NCBI GenBank assembly: GCA_963772815.1
Contig: CAVYYV010000005.1
Span: forward strand, 310,001-374,000
Length of the DNA: 64,000 bases
Direction of reading: 5' to 3'
Source: DATFFO01 sp963772815
GTDB taxonomy: Bacteria; Actinomycetota; Acidimicrobiia; Spongiisociales; ZC4RG35
The notes beneath the pieces were generated by a model that did no database searches, was not told the origin of the DNA, and was given only the letters and a program-made list of their open reading frames with translations. The position numbers and the translations under genes are program-made. Position 1 is the first letter of the stretch; the number at the start of each line of letters is the position of its first letter. Positions 25,357 through 33,750 of this stretch are shown here, one piece after another.

Positions 25357-25941
25357 TCAGCGCACGGCCCGGGCTGCTCCCACCACGTCGAGAAGCAGGT
25401 CAGGGTCTACGGGCGGTGATGGGACGTTGGCCACGGCAAGCCTTCCGTGGGCGATTCCGTCGGTCATCTCCACCTCGGCTCCCAGCTCGTCGAGAATGGA
25501 CCGCATGGGTCCGTTGTCGGAGAGGACCTCGAACTCGAGGGTCCCAAACCCGACATTGGCCGCCACCACTGCCAGCGCTAGCACCAGGAACCGGCCCAAA
25601 CCACGGCCCTGGTAGTCATCCAGAACCGTGACTGCCACTTCCGCCGCGGTCGGGTCGGTGGAGGTCTTGGCGTATCGACCCACGGCCGCCGCGTCTCCCT
25701 CGACCAGCAGGCCCCAGGCGAACCGATCGAACATGTCGAGATCGGTGAGCTGGGTCAACTCGTGCTCGGAGAGCGAGGTGACGGGGGAGAAGAAGCGGTA
25801 ATAACGCGACCGCTCCGACAGGCGGGTGAAGGCCTCGCTGAGCAGGGCGCGATGATTGGGACCGAGCGGGATCAACTCAACGGGCGCACCGTTGAGGTTG
25901 AAGGAAGCTGTCTTGGGGGGGCGCCAGATCTCAACCGACAT
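25357..25941 (-). CDS. GNAT-family N-acetyltransferase
   Basis: 194 residues. The acetyl-CoA binding motif A is present as VAVTVLDDYQGRGLGRFLV (Q/RxxGxG/A pattern, ~residues 106-124), preceded by the beta strands of a GNAT fold (SERSRYYRFFSP, a segment shared with the GNAT modules of Pat-type protein acetyltransferases). It could acetylate proteins or small amines. The start at 25941 is followed upstream by an inverted repeat at the promoter. Coding ends 30 bp after the convergent secreted-protein gene. Confidence 0.82.
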   Translation of the reverse strand: MSVEIWRPPKTASFNLNGAPVELIPLGPNHRALLSEAFTRLSERSRYYRFFSPVTSLSEHELTQLTDLDMFDRFAWGLLVEGDAAAVGRYAKTSTDPTAAEVAVTVLDDYQGRGLGRFLVLALAVVAANVGFGTLEFEVLSDNGPMRSILDELGAEVEMTDGIAHGRLAVANVPSPPVDPDLLLDVVGAARAVR

Positions 25942-25952
25942 TTCGTCTCTCT

Positions 25953-25971
25953 GCTTGCAACTGCAAGCATA
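25953..25971 (-). promoter_or_regulatory. -10 box with overlapping inverted repeat, GNAT gene
   Basis: TATGCT (minus strand, 25966-25971) overlaps the perfect inverted repeat GCTTGCA-AC-TGCAAGC (25953-25968, 7-bp arms). The repeat covers the expected transcription start and could be an operator or a 5' hairpin. Confidence 0.45.
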
Positions 25972-26022
25972 CCGCACGCGGGTTTCAAAGCCAGGCTCAG
26001 TAGAGACGCCGGTTACGAAAGA

Positions 26023-26091
26023 GATCCCCTCCCTGCCCCTGTCTCCTCCCCCGAAGGGGGAGGTGGCGAACGCAGTGAGCCGGAGGGGATC
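26023..26091. repeat. nested intergenic palindrome
   Basis: Outer arms GATCCCCTCC (26023-26032) and GGAGGGGATC (26082-26091) enclose an inner hairpin CCTCCCCC-GAA-GGGGGAGG (26045-26063). It lies in the 251-bp gap between divergent genes; no coding sequence seen. Confidence 0.7.
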
Positions 26092-26178
26092 CGGAACACC
26101 CGGAGACACGCAGGAAGCTCCCCCGTCGGGGGGAAGAGAACGAGGGGTTCCGACTTCGCGGGACTGGGTGGGCTCGCT

Positions 26179-26184
26179 TAGCCT
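26179..26184 (+). promoter_or_regulatory. -10 box TAGCCT, leaderless start
   Basis: TAGCCT lies 8 nt before the GTG at 26193. Confidence 0.45.
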
Positions 26185-26192
26185 GCTGGCGC

Positions 26193-26747
26193 GTGTCACG
26201 GCGTCCACCTCTCGTCTTCATCTTCACGATCACGCTGACCGGGATCCTCAACAACACCCTGGTCACTCCGGCCATACCCGACATCCTGGCCGAGTTCGGC
26301 GTCCCAGATCAGCGAGCCGGAGTGCTGGTTGCGGCAGGATCGGTGGCGGGAATCGTCGTCGCGCCGTTGATCGGAATCTTGGCGGACCGGTATGGCCGCC
26401 GCCTGGTGCTGACGACTTGCCTGGGCCTGTTCGGCGCCTTCGGGGGCGTGGCCGCCATCTCACCCTCCTTCACGATCCTGCTGTGGTCGACGCGTCCTCC
26501 AGGGGGTGGGATCGGCGGGTTTGATCAACCTGGCGGTGGTCCTGATCGGCGATCACTGGGACGGAGCCATGCGCACCCGGCTGGTGGGGCGCAACTCAGC
26601 CATCCTCACAGTGGGCCTGGCCTCGCTGCCCCTTCTGTCGGGAACCGTGACCGAGGCTGCAGGCTGGAGGGTGACCTTCGCCATCTACACGATCGCCCTT
26701 CTGATGGCGGTCTTAACCCTGGTGGTGCTGGACGAGTCCCGACCTGA
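26193..26747 (+). CDS. MFS transporter, N-terminal part (frameshifted)
   Basis: First three membrane helices of a drug-type MFS transporter, with motif A between helices 2 and 3 as GILADRYGRRLVL. After PSFTILLWS the frame becomes nonsense while RVLQGVGSAGLINL (motif of helix 4) appears in the +1 frame. One extra base near 26489-26490 explains the break: the whole gene 26193-27381 is 1189 bases, one more than a multiple of three. Probably a working gene with a sequence error. GTG start, leaderless. Confidence 0.7.
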   Translation: MSRRPPLVFIFTITLTGILNNTLVTPAIPDILAEFGVPDQRAGVLVAAGSVAGIVVAPLIGILADRYGRRLVLTTCLGLFGAFGGVAAISPSFTILLWSTRPPGGGIGGFDQPGGGPDRRSLGRSHAHPAGGAQLSHPHSGPGLAAPSVGNRDRGCRLEGDLRHLHDRPSDGGLNPGGAGRVPT

Positions 26748-27381
26748 GAACCCTCCCCCCATTCGCCGGCAGCTGAGCGGAGCCGGCGAGGTCGTGCGCC
26801 AGCCTGAGGTGGTGGTCACCTTCGTGATCGGCTTCGTGGTGTTCATCATGATCTTCGGGTTGCTGCTGACCGTGTTCCCGCTCCATCTCGAGCAACGATT
26901 CGGGATGTCGGCCGCTACCCGCGGCCTGATGATCTCAGTGCCGGCCGTCACCTCGTCGCTGGCGGCGTTCAACCTGGGACGGATCCGGGCACATCTCTCG
27001 CCCCGCACCATCGTCATCGCCGGGTCGACGATCTTCATAGCCGCGTTCCTGATCCTGGGTGCCTCGACGGTGGTGCTGTTCACGGTCCTGGGAGCTCTCC
27101 TGTATGGATGCTCGGAGGGGATGTTCATCCCCACCATCCAGGATCTGGCCATGGCCACCTCGCCCAACGAGCACCGGGGAGCGGTCGTAGCGGTGTGGGT
27201 GGGTGCCGCCCGACTCGGACAGACCGTAGGTCCGCTTCTGGCCGGACTGGCCCTGGCAGCCTGGGCCCCGGGGACCACACTGATGATCGGGTCCGCCCTG
27301 GCGGGCCTGATACTCCTCATCGGGCTCTTCGGCCCTCTCTCTCGGTCCACAACCCCGGCCGCACCGAGGCAGCGGCACTAG
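26506..27381 (+). CDS. MFS transporter, C-terminal part (frameshifted)
   Basis: Carries helices 4-12 of the transporter that begins at 26193; coding continues upstream in this frame to about 26490. Visible are the helix-4/5 region GSAGLINLAVVL, a central cytoplasmic loop (ESRPENPPPIRRQLSG) and the second six-helix bundle. About 396 residues in total, the normal MFS size. Substrate unknown. Confidence 0.75.
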   Translation: MGSAGLINLAVVLIGDHWDGAMRTRLVGRNSAILTVGLASLPLLSGTVTEAAGWRVTFAIYTIALLMAVLTLVVLDESRPENPPPIRRQLSGAGEVVRQPEVVVTFVIGFVVFIMIFGLLLTVFPLHLEQRFGMSAATRGLMISVPAVTSSLAAFNLGRIRAHLSPRTIVIAGSTIFIAAFLILGASTVVLFTVLGALLYGCSEGMFIPTIQDLAMATSPNEHRGAVVAVWVGAARLGQTVGPLLAGLALAAWAPGTTLMIGSALAGLILLIGLFGPLSRSTTPAAPRQRH

Positions 27382-27509
27382 CCTCTCGTTCAGCATGGCC
27401 CGCATTTCCACATCGACTCGAGCCTTCGGCTCGGGGAGGACGCGAGAATCACGACGCCTCCGGGTTCTACGGGCGATTCGCCCCTCCTCGCATCTCCGAC
27501 GACGCCGAG

Positions 27510-28331
27510 GTGCGCTCCCCGGCCACCACCGACCGGATCTTCTGTGGCGAGGCGGCCACGATGACTCAGACGCAGGTGGCGGACAAGTCGGTGGCCCTGG
27601 TGGTCACATCGCCGCCTTATTTCACCGGCAAGGAGTACGAGCAGGATCTCGGCTCGGGCCACGTGCCGGCCAGCTACGTGGAGTACCTCGAGTCTCTGTA
27701 CGAGACCCTGGCCGTGTGCGTCGACAAGCTCGAACCGGGAGGCCGCATGGCGATCAACGTGGCCAATCTGGGCCGCAAGCCGTACCGGTCCCTGTCCGCC
27801 GACTTGATCGCGATCCTCCAGGATGATCTGGGCCTACTCATGCGGGGTGAGATCGTGTGGCAAAAGGCCAAAGGAGCGGGCGGCTCGTGCGCCTGGGGAT
27901 CGTTTCGCTCACCCGCCAACCCGGTCCTGCGGGACCTGACCGAGCGGGTTCTGATCGCCTCGAAGGGCCGATTCGATCGAGCTCTGAGCCGTCGGCGGCG
28001 CCAGGAACTGGGCCTGCCCCATGTGGCCACGATCGAGACCGAAGACTTCCTTCAGGCCACCCTCGACGTGTGGGAGATACCGGCTGAATCGGCCACCCGG
28101 ATCGGCCACCCTGCTCCCTTCCCGGTCGACCTGCCCCGGCGCCTCATCGAGCTCTATACCTACCAAGGAGACCTGGTCCTCGACCCCTACATGGGATCGG
28201 GTTCGACTGCCGTCGCCGTCGTTGCCACGGAACGCCACTACGTCGGCTTCGACACCAACCCCGACTACGTGGCACTGGCGGAGGAGCGCCTCTCCCATTT
28301 TGGCGCGACATCCAGGCCATCGACGCCCTGA
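27510..28331 (+). CDS. orphan site-specific DNA methyltransferase, beta class
   Basis: Catalytic motif TSPPYF (motif IV) comes first and the S-adenosylmethionine motif DPYMGSGST (motif I) near the C-terminus: the beta order. TSPPY favours N4-cytosine over N6-adenine. The conserved frame begins earlier than this GTG: HDASGFYGRFAPPRISDDAE (27450-27510) looks real but has no start in frame. An ATG at 27395 in the neighbouring frame (MARISTSTR) plus one extra base near 27430-27445 would give a full N-terminus. No restriction enzyme gene is adjacent. Confidence 0.78.
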   Translation: MRSPATTDRIFCGEAATMTQTQVADKSVALVVTSPPYFTGKEYEQDLGSGHVPASYVEYLESLYETLAVCVDKLEPGGRMAINVANLGRKPYRSLSADLIAILQDDLGLLMRGEIVWQKAKGAGGSCAWGSFRSPANPVLRDLTERVLIASKGRFDRALSRRRRQELGLPHVATIETEDFLQATLDVWEIPAESATRIGHPAPFPVDLPRRLIELYTYQGDLVLDPYMGSGSTAVAVVATERHYVGFDTNPDYVALAEERLSHFGATSRPSTP

Positions 28332-28811
28332 ATGTCGCGCGAAAAGCTCTTGCGGGTCCTGGTGGTGTGTCTGGGCAACATCTGTCGGTCGCCGGCCGGT
28401 GAGGCTGCGCTGATCGAGGCCGCCGCCGACGCGGGAATGGACCTGGAGGTGAGCTCGGCCGGGACCGGTGCATGGCACACGGGCGACGGCAGGCATCCCC
28501 AGATCATCGCCGCCGGGCGCCGGGTCGGCCTGGACATAGGGGGAAGGGCCCGTCAGATCGCCACGCCCGAGGAGCTGGCCCCCTTCGACCTGATCTTGGT
28601 GATGGACCACTCCAACCTGGTTGCGGTCGAATCCATGGCCCCCGAGCTGGCCGCTCGGGTGCACTATTTCCGCGCCTTCGACGGCACCGATCAAGATGAG
28701 GTCGAGGACCCCTACGGCCGCGCCGACCACGCCTACGACGAGACCGTACGGGTGGTGCGCGCGGCCGCCAGGGGGATCGTCGCCGCCATCACCGACGGCC
28801 GACTTCCGTGA
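28332..28811 (+). CDS. low-molecular-weight phosphatase (LMW-PTP family)
   Basis: 159 residues with the P-loop CLGNICRSP (C-x5-R, residues ~13-21) and the general-acid Asp in VEDPYGRAD near the C-terminus. The family includes protein tyrosine phosphatases and small-molecule phosphatases. Starts directly after the methyltransferase stop and overlaps the kinase gene by 4 nt. LMW-PTP genes beside fructosamine kinases are a known bacterial pairing linked to repair of glycated amines, so a sugar-phosphate substrate is as likely as phosphotyrosine. Confidence 0.9.
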   Translation: MSREKLLRVLVVCLGNICRSPAGEAALIEAAADAGMDLEVSSAGTGAWHTGDGRHPQIIAAGRRVGLDIGGRARQIATPEELAPFDLILVMDHSNLVAVESMAPELAARVHYFRAFDGTDQDEVEDPYGRADHAYDETVRVVRAAARGIVAAITDGRLP

Positions 28812-29533
28812 GCTGGGCCCGGATGAGCCGCTCCACTGTGGGCGGCCGCCCGGTGGTGGTCAAGGAGACCGACTACCAGGCCCACCTCGAAGCGGATGGC
28901 TTGCGGGCTCTCCGGGAGGCCGGTGCTCCCGTTCCCGACGTGATAGAGGTCTCAGCCACTCGCTTGGTCATCGCCGAGGTGGGGGGACCGCCCGACTGGG
29001 AGGGATTGGGCCGGGCTCTTGCCCGATGCCACGGCGCCACGGCCGATGCCTATGGATATTCGGCCGACAACGTCATCGGCCCTCTCCCCCAGGTCAACAC
29101 CTGGACCACGGATTGGGCAGATTTCTACGGCCACCATCGTCTCGGACCTCACCTGGAAGCCCTTCCATCAGACCTTCGCCACCGACTCGGCGCGGCGATC
29201 GAGGATGGGAGGCTGGCCGGCCTGCTCGAGCACGGGCAACCACCGTCCCTGATCCACGGGGACCTGTGGTCGGGCAACATCGTCTCCGGACGATGGCTGA
29301 TCGACCCGGCGGTCTGTTTCGCCGACCGGGAGATGGATCGGGCATTCGCCGACCTGTTCGGCGGCATCCCCCCTTCTATGTGGGACGCCTACGAACAGGT
29401 CTGGCCTCTCGACCCGGGCTGGGAGCTACGCAAGCCGGCCCTCCAGCTGTATCACCTCCTGATCCACGTGAGCCTGTTCGGCGGTGGATACGGGTCGATG
29501 GTCGCGCAGCGACTGGATCGGCTCGGTTGGTGA
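28808..29533 (+). CDS. fructosamine/ribulosamine kinase family protein
   Basis: 241 residues of the FN3K/YniA family: N-terminal VVVKETDY with the ATP-site lysine, catalytic loop LIHGDLWSGNI, and metal-binding Asp in WLIDPAVCFADREMD. These kinases phosphorylate ketoamines formed by protein glycation, which then fall off. Shorter than typical (about 290), mainly at the N-terminus. GTG start overlaps the LMW-PTP stop (GTGA), so the two proteins are made together. Confidence 0.88.
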   Translation: MSWARMSRSTVGGRPVVVKETDYQAHLEADGLRALREAGAPVPDVIEVSATRLVIAEVGGPPDWEGLGRALARCHGATADAYGYSADNVIGPLPQVNTWTTDWADFYGHHRLGPHLEALPSDLRHRLGAAIEDGRLAGLLEHGQPPSLIHGDLWSGNIVSGRWLIDPAVCFADREMDRAFADLFGGIPPSMWDAYEQVWPLDPGWELRKPALQLYHLLIHVSLFGGGYGSMVAQRLDRLGW

Positions 29534-29539
29534 GTCTGC

Positions 29540-29959
29540 CTACTCCCGGTCGGCCAGGGGGATGGCAGTGAAGGGAAGTGCCGGTCCCATGGTGACCGCC
29601 ACGGGAAGGGCCACACGGACCAGCACCGTGATCAGTACCGCCACGATCCCCGCCGCGATCCAGCGGCGGCCCAGACTGTTGGGGTCGTCGCGCCTGACCG
29701 TCACGATCGCCCCCACGGCAAAGGCGCTGATCAGCCCGCTCAGGGGATCCAGGAGGATGGCCAGAGGCCATCCGATCAGTATGGCCAGCCCCATCGCCTT
29801 GACCACTGCCATCGGCCAGTCTGGGCGGCGACTACCGAAAGCGGCCACAGCGAAAGCCAGTGGTACCAGGGCGAGGCCCAGAGCCACCCCTCCAGCCCCC
29901 TGGCCCTCAACAGAGGAGGCTAAGGGGATGAGGGTGGCCCACACCGACACCACCACCAC
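29540..29959 (-). CDS. small polytopic membrane protein
   Basis: 139 residues with four or five hydrophobic helices (VVVVSVWATLIPLA, GGVALGLALVPLAFAVAAFG, MAVVKAMGLAILIGWPLAILL, LISAFAVGAIVTV, IAAGIVAVLITVLVRVAL; quoted in part). No family recognised. It lies 73 bp downstream of the sugar-permease gene on the same strand and may be co-transcribed. The start is weak: a run of four GTG codons, no RBS; coding-like sequence extends upstream without a start codon. Confidence 0.6.
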   Translation of the reverse strand: MVVVSVWATLIPLASSVEGQGAGGVALGLALVPLAFAVAAFGSRRPDWPMAVVKAMGLAILIGWPLAILLDPLSGLISAFAVGAIVTVRRDDPNSLGRRWIAAGIVAVLITVLVRVALPVAVTMGPALPFTAIPLADRE

Positions 29960-30031
29960 TCCAGTGGCACCGGTGACGGTCAGCCAGATGCGTCTCCTCG
30001 CCGATTTGCTGGCAGGTCCAGCCAGGGGCGA

Positions 30032-30979
30032 TCAGCCCTTGACGGCGCCGGCCGTCAGACCACGGACGAAGAACCGCTGCAAGGAGAAGAAGACCACCAT
30101 TGGCAGGATCATCGTGATGAAAGCGCCGGCCGTGAGCAGATACCAGGACTGACCGCGCGAACCGTTCAGGGCGTTGAGGAACACCGTCAGCACCTCGACC
30201 TGCGGTGCTCCCCCCAGGAACACGTACGCCACCAGAAAGTCGTTGAACACCCAGAGGAACTGGAAAATGGCGAAGGCGGCCAGGGCCGGCACCGAGAGAG
30301 GAACGATGAGACGGGTGAAGATCGTGAAGTGATCCGCCCCGTCTATCTCCGCAGACTCGATGATCGACGACGGCAGCGATCCGATGTAGTTGCGTAACAG
30401 GTAGATCGCCAGCGGTAACCCGAATCCGGTGTGGGCCAGCCACACCCCCAGGAACGTGTGGTTCAATCCCAGAGCCGGGAAGATCGGTACGCCGCCGATG
30501 TTCGCTCCCAGGTTGTAGAGACGCAGGATGGGAATCAGGGCCATCTGCAGGGGCACGACCAGCAGGGCCACGACCACCACGAACAGCCATTGCCGCCCCG
30601 GGAACTCCATCCAGGAGAAGGCGTAGGAAGCGAAGGCGGCGATGGTGATGGGGATCACCGTGGCCGGGACCGCTACCACCAGGGTGTTGACGAAGGCGTT
30701 GCCGGCTCCCTCGTCGATGACGGTTCGGTAGTTTTGCAGGGTCCATTGGGTCCTGTCACCCAGGCTGCCGAACACGGTCCACCAACCCGACGTGTTGATG
30801 GCATCGGGGGTGCGGAACGAGCTGATCAGGAGGCCGACGGTGGGAACCAGCCACAGCAGCACGACCACCAGGATGATGAAGCGGACCACCCATACACCGG
30901 CGCCCTCGCCGACGTTTCCTCCCTTGACGTCCTTGGGCGCCTGCACCTCTTTGGTGACGGGAACATCGCGGGTGGTCAT
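30032..30979 (-). CDS. sugar ABC importer permease, MalG type
   Basis: 315 residues, six membrane helices, with the permease coupling (EAA) motif ESAEIDGADHFTIFTRLIVP in the loop before the last helices. It pairs with the 30976-32121 permease and the binding protein at 32226. ATG start overlaps the upstream stop by 4 nt. No ATPase gene (MsmK/MalK type) is present in the cluster, so the importer probably uses a shared ATPase encoded elsewhere. Confidence 0.92.
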   Translation of the reverse strand: MTTRDVPVTKEVQAPKDVKGGNVGEGAGVWVVRFIILVVVLLWLVPTVGLLISSFRTPDAINTSGWWTVFGSLGDRTQWTLQNYRTVIDEGAGNAFVNTLVVAVPATVIPITIAAFASYAFSWMEFPGRQWLFVVVVALLVVPLQMALIPILRLYNLGANIGGVPIFPALGLNHTFLGVWLAHTGFGLPLAIYLLRNYIGSLPSSIIESAEIDGADHFTIFTRLIVPLSVPALAAFAIFQFLWVFNDFLVAYVFLGGAPQVEVLTVFLNALNGSRGQSWYLLTAGAFITMILPMVVFFSLQRFFVRGLTAGAVKG

Positions 30980-32121
30980 CGGACGGCCTCCTCTTCACGA
31001 AACCGTCGGACGTTGAGGATCATCACCGGTATCACCGCTATGAACATGAATACGGCGATGGCGGCGCCGTGCCCCCATTGTCGAGAGGTGAAGAACTGTT
31101 TGATCATCTCCTGGGCGACGATCTCGGTCCCGAACTGGCCCCCGGTCATCACGAACACGATGTCGAAGATCTTGAGGACGTTGATCACCATCGTGGTCAA
31201 GACCACGACGATGGTCGACATGATGTTGGGGACGACAACCCTCCAGAACACCTGGACCTCGCCCGCTCCGTCGATCCTGGCCGCCTCGATGATGTCTGTG
31301 GGCACACCCTTGATGGCGGACGACAGGATGACCATGGCGAACCCGGTCTGCATCCAGATCATGATCACCATCAGCAGCAGGTTGTTCCACGGCTCCTGTT
31401 GCAACCAGGGAACCGGATTGGCACCGACGCTGACCATGAAGCCGTTCAGCAAGCCGATCTGCTTGCCGAAGCCCTCGGGCCGGAAGTTGTACATGAACCG
31501 CCACACGATGGCGGCTCCCACGAAGGAGACTGCCATGGGAAGGAAGATCATCGACTTGGAGAACGCCTCGGTCCGCTTGAGCTTGTCGGCCAGGACTGCG
31601 AATCCCAAGCCGATCGCCGTGGCCACGACCGGCACCACGATCACCCATCCCAGCGTGTTGCGGATCGCCCGCAACATCTCCGCGCTGCTAAACACGAAGG
31701 CGTAGTTGTCCATCCCGACGAAGGTGTCGCCGTGCGGCCCCTGGAAGCTCAACCAGATGGTGTTGATGGCCGGATAGACCAGGAAAATGATCAGGATCAC
31801 CAGGGCGGGTCCCACGAATGCAAACGGCCTGATACGGGCACCGACGTGCTCGGGGAGCAGCTTGATCAGCAGATCCATGCCCCAGTAGAGAGCGAACACA
31901 CCGAATACCCCCACCACCAGGGCCACGACGACCACCAGCAGCTTGCTGGCGTTCTGGTCTCTGAGGAAGTTGAACGACCAGGCCAGTAGGGCGAACGCAA
32001 CGATAGGCACCGCCAAGGAGACGACGATCCGTAGCAGCCCTACTCCGACGCCCTTGCCGGCGCCTCCTCCTGGAGGTGGCTTCGGCGGGGCCGGTTCCAC
32101 CTCGACCGCTGGTTCAGTCAT
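30976..32121 (-). CDS. sugar ABC importer permease, MalF type
   Basis: 381 residues. An N-terminal Pro/Gly-rich stretch (EPAPPKPPPGGG) is followed by about eight membrane helices; the EAA coupling motif is EAARIDGAGEVQVFWRVVVP. Two extra N-terminal helices before the usual six are like MalF. The ATG at 32121 has GGAAGGAG upstream; an in-frame ATG-like start at 32166 would run into the hairpin. Forms the channel with the MalG-type subunit. Confidence 0.92.
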   Translation of the reverse strand: MTEPAVEVEPAPPKPPPGGGAGKGVGVGLLRIVVSLAVPIVAFALLAWSFNFLRDQNASKLLVVVVALVVGVFGVFALYWGMDLLIKLLPEHVGARIRPFAFVGPALVILIIFLVYPAINTIWLSFQGPHGDTFVGMDNYAFVFSSAEMLRAIRNTLGWVIVVPVVATAIGLGFAVLADKLKRTEAFSKSMIFLPMAVSFVGAAIVWRFMYNFRPEGFGKQIGLLNGFMVSVGANPVPWLQQEPWNNLLLMVIMIWMQTGFAMVILSSAIKGVPTDIIEAARIDGAGEVQVFWRVVVPNIMSTIVVVLTTMVINVLKIFDIVFVMTGGQFGTEIVAQEMIKQFFTSRQWGHGAAIAVFMFIAVIPVMILNVRRFREEEAVR

Positions 32122-32162
32122 GTTTGCGCTCGCTCCTTCCGCCTGGTCTGCGATCCTAACCA

Positions 32163-32193
32163 ACACGGGGCGGCCGTGACGGCCGCCCCGTGT
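32163..32193 (-). terminator. intra-operon hairpin after the binding-protein gene
   Basis: Perfect 14-bp arms (ACACGGGGCGGCCG / CGGCCGCCCCGTGT) with loop TGA, between the binding-protein stop (32226) and the permease start (32121). No T-run. Likely a partial terminator or RNA-stability element that keeps binding protein above permease level. Confidence 0.6.
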
Positions 32194-32225
32194 CAGTTCT
32201 CATCGGCTCATCGACTGAGTGGCAC

Positions 32226-33566
32226 TCAGCCTGAGAAGCCGGACTGTGCCTTTTCCATCGCCGCCTGCAGGCTGTCGGGTCCGCCGGTGGCGTAATCGAT
32301 CATGGCCTGCCAGAAGGTTCCCTGCCCCACGGCGGGATCCATCAGGTCGGAAGCGTCAAAGCGAGCAACCCCCTCTGCCAACGCCTGGGTGATCGTGTCG
32401 GCCGCCTGGCCGATCAACTGATCCCTGTAGCAGTCGGAACCCACCTCGATGTTGGGCGAGATGCGGGCGATGCCCTCGATCGAGCCCTGGGCGCACTGGA
32501 CGTCCTTGGAGACGAATCTCTGGACGAAGTCCAGCACCTCGGGCCGGTTGTTGAGCACCCCGGCCAGCTCGCCACCGATCAACGCTCCACCATTCCCATC
32601 GATAGTCGGGAACGGGAAGAAGTTGTAGTCCTGCAACGCCGTCACGCCTTCGGGGAAGAAGTTGGTGATGAACGTCCACAGGCCGGTCATGTAGCACGAG
32701 GGTGGATCATTGAACATCGGATCCGGCGCGTCACGGAAGTCGATCGACGGCACCTGGGCGGCGCCACCGAGGACGAATTGGTCGTTGTCGCCGAACAGAA
32801 GGTCGCCGAACGTCTTGCCGGCATCCATGATCGGCTGATCCGTGAACTTGACGTCGTTAGTGACCCACTGGTCATAGACGTCGGGACCGGCCTGACGAAG
32901 AACGATGTTCTCCATCCAGTCGGTTCCCGGCCAGCCGGTGGCAGCATCAGAGCCGAAGCCGATGCACCACGGCGTATTGCCATCCTGGACCATCTGGTCA
33001 CTCAGGGCGACCATGTCGGCCCAGGTCTCAGGCGGCGTGTAACCGGCTGACTCCCAGGCTGGAACGTTGTACCAGATGGCGCTCTTGAAGTTGACATTGG
33101 TCGGGATCCCGTAGTGCTTCCCGTTGTACTCGCCGAGTGAGACGAGGTAGTCACCAAAGATCGACGTCAGGTCGTCGATGTTGTACCCGAGATCTTCCAG
33201 GGCCACCAGATTGCCGTTCTTGGCCTGCTCCACGACGGCGCCGGGCTGTGGCCAGATGGCGATGTCGGGCGGCGAACCACCCTCGATCTGGATCTGGATC
33301 TGGGACTCGAACGAGTCCGAGCCCTCGTAGGTCGCCGTGTAGTCGACCTGGTTGTTGATCTGCTCCTCGATCACCTGCTGGATGGCATCACCCTCGGCAC
33401 CGGTAGGAGCACCGAAGACCGAGACTTCGCCGGTGTTGGCACCGCCGCCACCGGTAGTCGCAGAGCCACCACTTCCGGTGGTCGTATCTGTGGTGGTGCC
33501 ACCACAAGCGGCGATGACCATGGCGAGAACCACGGCCACGGCCCATAATCTGGACCTCTTCCGCAT
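32226..33566 (-). CDS. sugar ABC importer substrate-binding lipoprotein
   Basis: 446 residues. Lipoprotein signal: basic start, hydrophobic core and lipobox AMVIAACGG (acylated Cys ~21), then a Thr/Gly linker. The mature protein is a cluster-1 type solute-binding protein; PPDIAIWPQPGAV, GIPTNVNFKSAIWYNVP and PPETWADMVAL are typical of the alpha-glucoside/oligosaccharide group. The adjacent GH13 glucosidase fits an alpha-glucoside substrate. GAGGAGGAAG lies just before the ATG. Confidence 0.93.
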   Translation of the reverse strand: MRKRSRLWAVAVVLAMVIAACGGTTTDTTTGSGGSATTGGGGANTGEVSVFGAPTGAEGDAIQQVIEEQINNQVDYTATYEGSDSFESQIQIQIEGGSPPDIAIWPQPGAVVEQAKNGNLVALEDLGYNIDDLTSIFGDYLVSLGEYNGKHYGIPTNVNFKSAIWYNVPAWESAGYTPPETWADMVALSDQMVQDGNTPWCIGFGSDAATGWPGTDWMENIVLRQAGPDVYDQWVTNDVKFTDQPIMDAGKTFGDLLFGDNDQFVLGGAAQVPSIDFRDAPDPMFNDPPSCYMTGLWTFITNFFPEGVTALQDYNFFPFPTIDGNGGALIGGELAGVLNNRPEVLDFVQRFVSKDVQCAQGSIEGIARISPNIEVGSDCYRDQLIGQAADTITQALAEGVARFDASDLMDPAVGQGTFWQAMIDYATGGPDSLQAAMEKAQSGFSG

Positions 33567-33651
33567 TCTTCCTCCTCGTTGTGTCTAGTTTCTCGGCTCG
33601 AAGAGCCGCGCTCAGAGATCGTAGATCTCCCGCCCGTCGCGAAGACGCGCT

Positions 33652-33695
33652 GTAAGCGTTTTCGGACACTATGTGGACCACCGCCCCGACGTCAA
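33652..33695 (-). promoter_or_regulatory. promoter and LacI-type operator of the sugar importer
   Basis: Minus strand: -35 TTGACG (33690-33695), 16 bp to CATAGT (33668-33673) or 18 bp to TAGTGT (33666-33671). The imperfect palindrome GTAAGCGTTTTC with a central CG (33652-33663) sits at the expected start of transcription, a typical LacI-family position. A 6-bp hairpin GAGATC-GTA-GATCTC lies in the leader at 33615-33629. Confidence 0.5.
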
Positions 33696-33750
33696 GTGGG
33701 ACCGGACCCCCGGCGGCCTGGCGATGCCCCACGAGAGGCCGGACTCCTGA

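Noticed and set aside
27108..27509. N-terminal extension of the methyltransferase to 27108
   Set aside because: Most of it overlaps the MFS gene out of frame and looks non-coding; only the last ~20 codons resemble a methyltransferase.
30431..31705. 424-codon plus-strand ORF
   Set aside because: Antisense of the two sugar permeases; composition typical of a shadow.
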